Assembly: GCF_947493565.1 (NCBI RefSeq)
Contig: NZ_CANLRG010000011.1
Coordinates: forward strand, 36,452 to 100,451
From: an uncultured Lutibacter sp.
Lineage (GTDB): Bacteria > Bacteroidota > Bacteroidia > Flavobacteriales > Flavobacteriaceae
Length of the DNA stretch: 64,000 nucleotides
Direction: 5' to 3'
The notes under the pieces are model-generated. The model did no database searches. It was not told the DNA's origin and saw only the letters and a list, made by a program, of their open reading frames with translations. Of this stretch, positions 62,965 to 64,000 are shown in pieces; within the stretch, counting starts at the first letter, position 1; every line of letters begins with the position of its first letter. The position numbers and the translations under genes are program-made.

Positions 62965-63098
62965 AAAGATTAGTAATTTTTTTTCTTAGATATGATATTA
63001 ATCATTATTATACTGAAAAATTCAAGTTACTTTTGACCCATAATACTCATTATTTAGCTTCTTTGAGTGATGAGTTTTTGATTTTTTTAGTTAGTAGT

Positions 63099-63129
63099 AA
63101 AAAAGGGAGTTTCAAAGACTCCCTTTTTT
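63099..63129. terminator. terminator-like hairpin
   Basis: AAAAAAGGGAGT pairs with ACTCCCTTTTTT around a 7-base loop. No gene immediately precedes it on the plus strand, so it may end read-through from 62933 or shield the adhesin promoter. Confidence 0.75.
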
Positions 63130-63367
63130 AATTTAGATTGTTTACTATTATAAGCTTTTAAAAGTAAAAAAATATTTTTAAATGTTTTATAAAGATTTAA
63201 TTTCCAGTAAATAAGATTGATTTTAAAGATTTTTTATCTATATTTGATACTATATAACATAATTGAATTTTAATAAATTAATTATAATAATCAATTTAGG
63301 TTTTTATAATTTGTTATTAAATTAGATAATTAATGAGTAATATATTTAAGTTTTTACAACAAATTTT

Positions 63368-63375
63368 TATTTTTG
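63368..63375 (+). promoter_or_regulatory. -7 promoter element of the adhesin gene
   Basis: TATTTTTG matches TAnnTTTG. The start would be near 63380, leaving a leader of about 85 bases. Confidence 0.5.
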
Positions 63376-63464
63376 TAAAACAGAATTGTTGGTATACTGT
63401 TCATTAAGTTAAGAGTAGCCAGAGGCATTATTAATCCCCACTTTCAATTATAAAATGTAGCGCT

Positions 63465-64000
63465 ATGGTAAAAAAATTACTTAATCCAAAAATTTATGTA
63501 TTTCTTTTTTCACTTTTTATAGGTGCAAATACTTCTTTGTATGCAAATTCATCAGTGCCTGATAATTATGTTGAATTGATTCCTGCTGTTGAACAAGAGT
63601 TGGATAATCCGTTACTTAATTTAGATGATTATTTTTTAAAGATTATAGAACCTAATTTAATTTACAATTTTAATAATTTAGATTTTTTAGATAAAAGTAG
63701 TTTAGCACCTATTGTTATATGTAGGAACATAACAGTTCAATTAGATGCAACTGGCAATGTGACTATTGCTGAAAATGAGGTAAATAATGGAAGTACAGGA
63801 AATGGAACACTTTCTTTTGATACGAATATAACAAATTTTACGTGTTCTGATGTTGGAACTCCTGTGAATGTAATTTTAACAGTAACTGATGACGATGGGT
63901 CAGGAACTTGTGTAGCTACTGTTACGGTTGAGGATGTAACGGCTCCGAATGTAATTACTCAAAACATAACAGTTCAGTTAGATACAACGGGCATTGTAAC
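63465..64000 (+). CDS. large repetitive adhesin, SprB-like (5' part)
   Basis: The open frame starts ATG at 63465 and runs off the window, 178 codons seen. A signal peptide (LLNPKIYVFLFSLFIGANTS) precedes a short spacer. Then repeats begin: RNITVQLDATGNVTIAENEV at 63723 and QNITVQLDTTGIVT at 63960, a period of 237 bases (79 residues), each ending in TVEDVTAP. These HYR/SprB-like repeats are typical of very large gliding or adhesion proteins secreted by the type IX system. The C-terminal sorting domain would lie outside the window. Confidence 0.85.
   Translation, partial: MVKKLLNPKIYVFLFSLFIGANTSLYANSSVPDNYVELIPAVEQELDNPLLNLDDYFLKIIEPNLIYNFNNLDFLDKSSLAPIVICRNITVQLDATGNVTIAENEVNNGSTGNGTLSFDTNITNFTCSDVGTPVNVILTVTDDDGSGTCVATVTVEDVTAPNVITQNITVQLDTTGIV
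63726..64000 (+). repeat. start of a tandem coding repeat, period 237 bases
   Basis: AACATAACAGTTCA-TTAGAT recurs at 63726 and 63963 with few differences. One full unit and the beginning of the next are seen. Confidence 0.8.

Larger units (their letters stand above)
62934..63464. other. intergenic region before the adhesin gene
   Basis: The 531 AT-rich bases hold the end of the hairpin above, a second terminator-like hairpin (63099-63129) and the adhesin promoter and leader. I found no supported gene in it. Confidence 0.7.

Noticed and set aside
1..64000. Mobile elements, prophage or CRISPR array
   Set aside because: No transposase, integrase, phage gene or regularly spaced short repeat was found on either strand.

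Overview
The window is an AT-rich, gene-dense chromosomal segment from a gliding member of the Bacteroidota, almost certainly Flavobacteriaceae. The evidence is the gliding and type IX secretion genes (gldE, gldD, sprA), the order ruvA-sprA-gcvH, an SprB-like repetitive adhesin, a membrane MutS-like protein, and promoters of the Bacteroidota type (a -7 element TAnnTTTG, sometimes with TTG about 16-21 nt upstream). Several genes use TTG or GTG starts. I cannot name the genus. I see no insertion sequence, prophage, rRNA gene or CRISPR array.

Layout. 1-2218: a trio related to organoarsenical resistance (ArsP-like permease, ArsF-like and ArsG-like proteins) after the Cys-rich tail of another gene. 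2215-9232: PLP decarboxylase, uvrC, a patatin/outer-membrane fusion and RNase G. 9374-14403: a 30-residue basic protein, HU, then mutY, ssb, gldE, gldD and ctaA. 14453-19581: two small lipoproteins, a DMT exporter and a secreted M16 peptidase pair. 19911-22652: rplU with an unusual tail, rpmA, waaA and a Crp/Fnr regulator. 22725-32040: one long co-oriented run with two YeeE/YedE sulfur transporters, a second Crp/Fnr regulator, moaA, a wrecked trpF-like gene, moeA, moaC, mobA, a DUF1835 protein, moeB and a MutS-like membrane ATPase. moaD-moaE converge on it from the other strand. 32888-37415: an iron-sulfur/NrfD fusion and a large molybdopterin oxidoreductase. 37551-42516: YitT, queG, maeB and ruvA. 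42520-51025: sprA, gcvH and tonB. 51156-56298: a PKD outer-membrane protein, a secreted TPR-CHAT protease and a retropepsin-like protein. 56299-57927: two related outer-membrane proteins. 58059-62061: sucB and sucA. 62395-62468: tRNA-Asn. 62523-64000: a small secreted protein and the start of a repetitive adhesin.

Two blocks stand out. First, sulfur import, cofactor synthesis and a Tat-less molybdoenzyme look like one regulon. Two palindromes of Crp/Fnr type (centres 22664.5 and 32824.5) lie exactly 35.5 nt upstream of the end of their -7 elements, one before the transporter/molybdenum-cofactor operon and one before the molybdoenzyme. I infer oxidation or reduction of an inorganic sulfur compound under a Crp/Fnr activator. 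Second, the three genes at 51156-56298 put a surface-type PKD protein, a caspase-like CHAT peptidase anchored in the envelope and an aspartic protease homologue in one apparent operon, possibly an envelope proteolytic signalling system.

All calls come from reading the sequence and from knowledge of the families. No database search was run.
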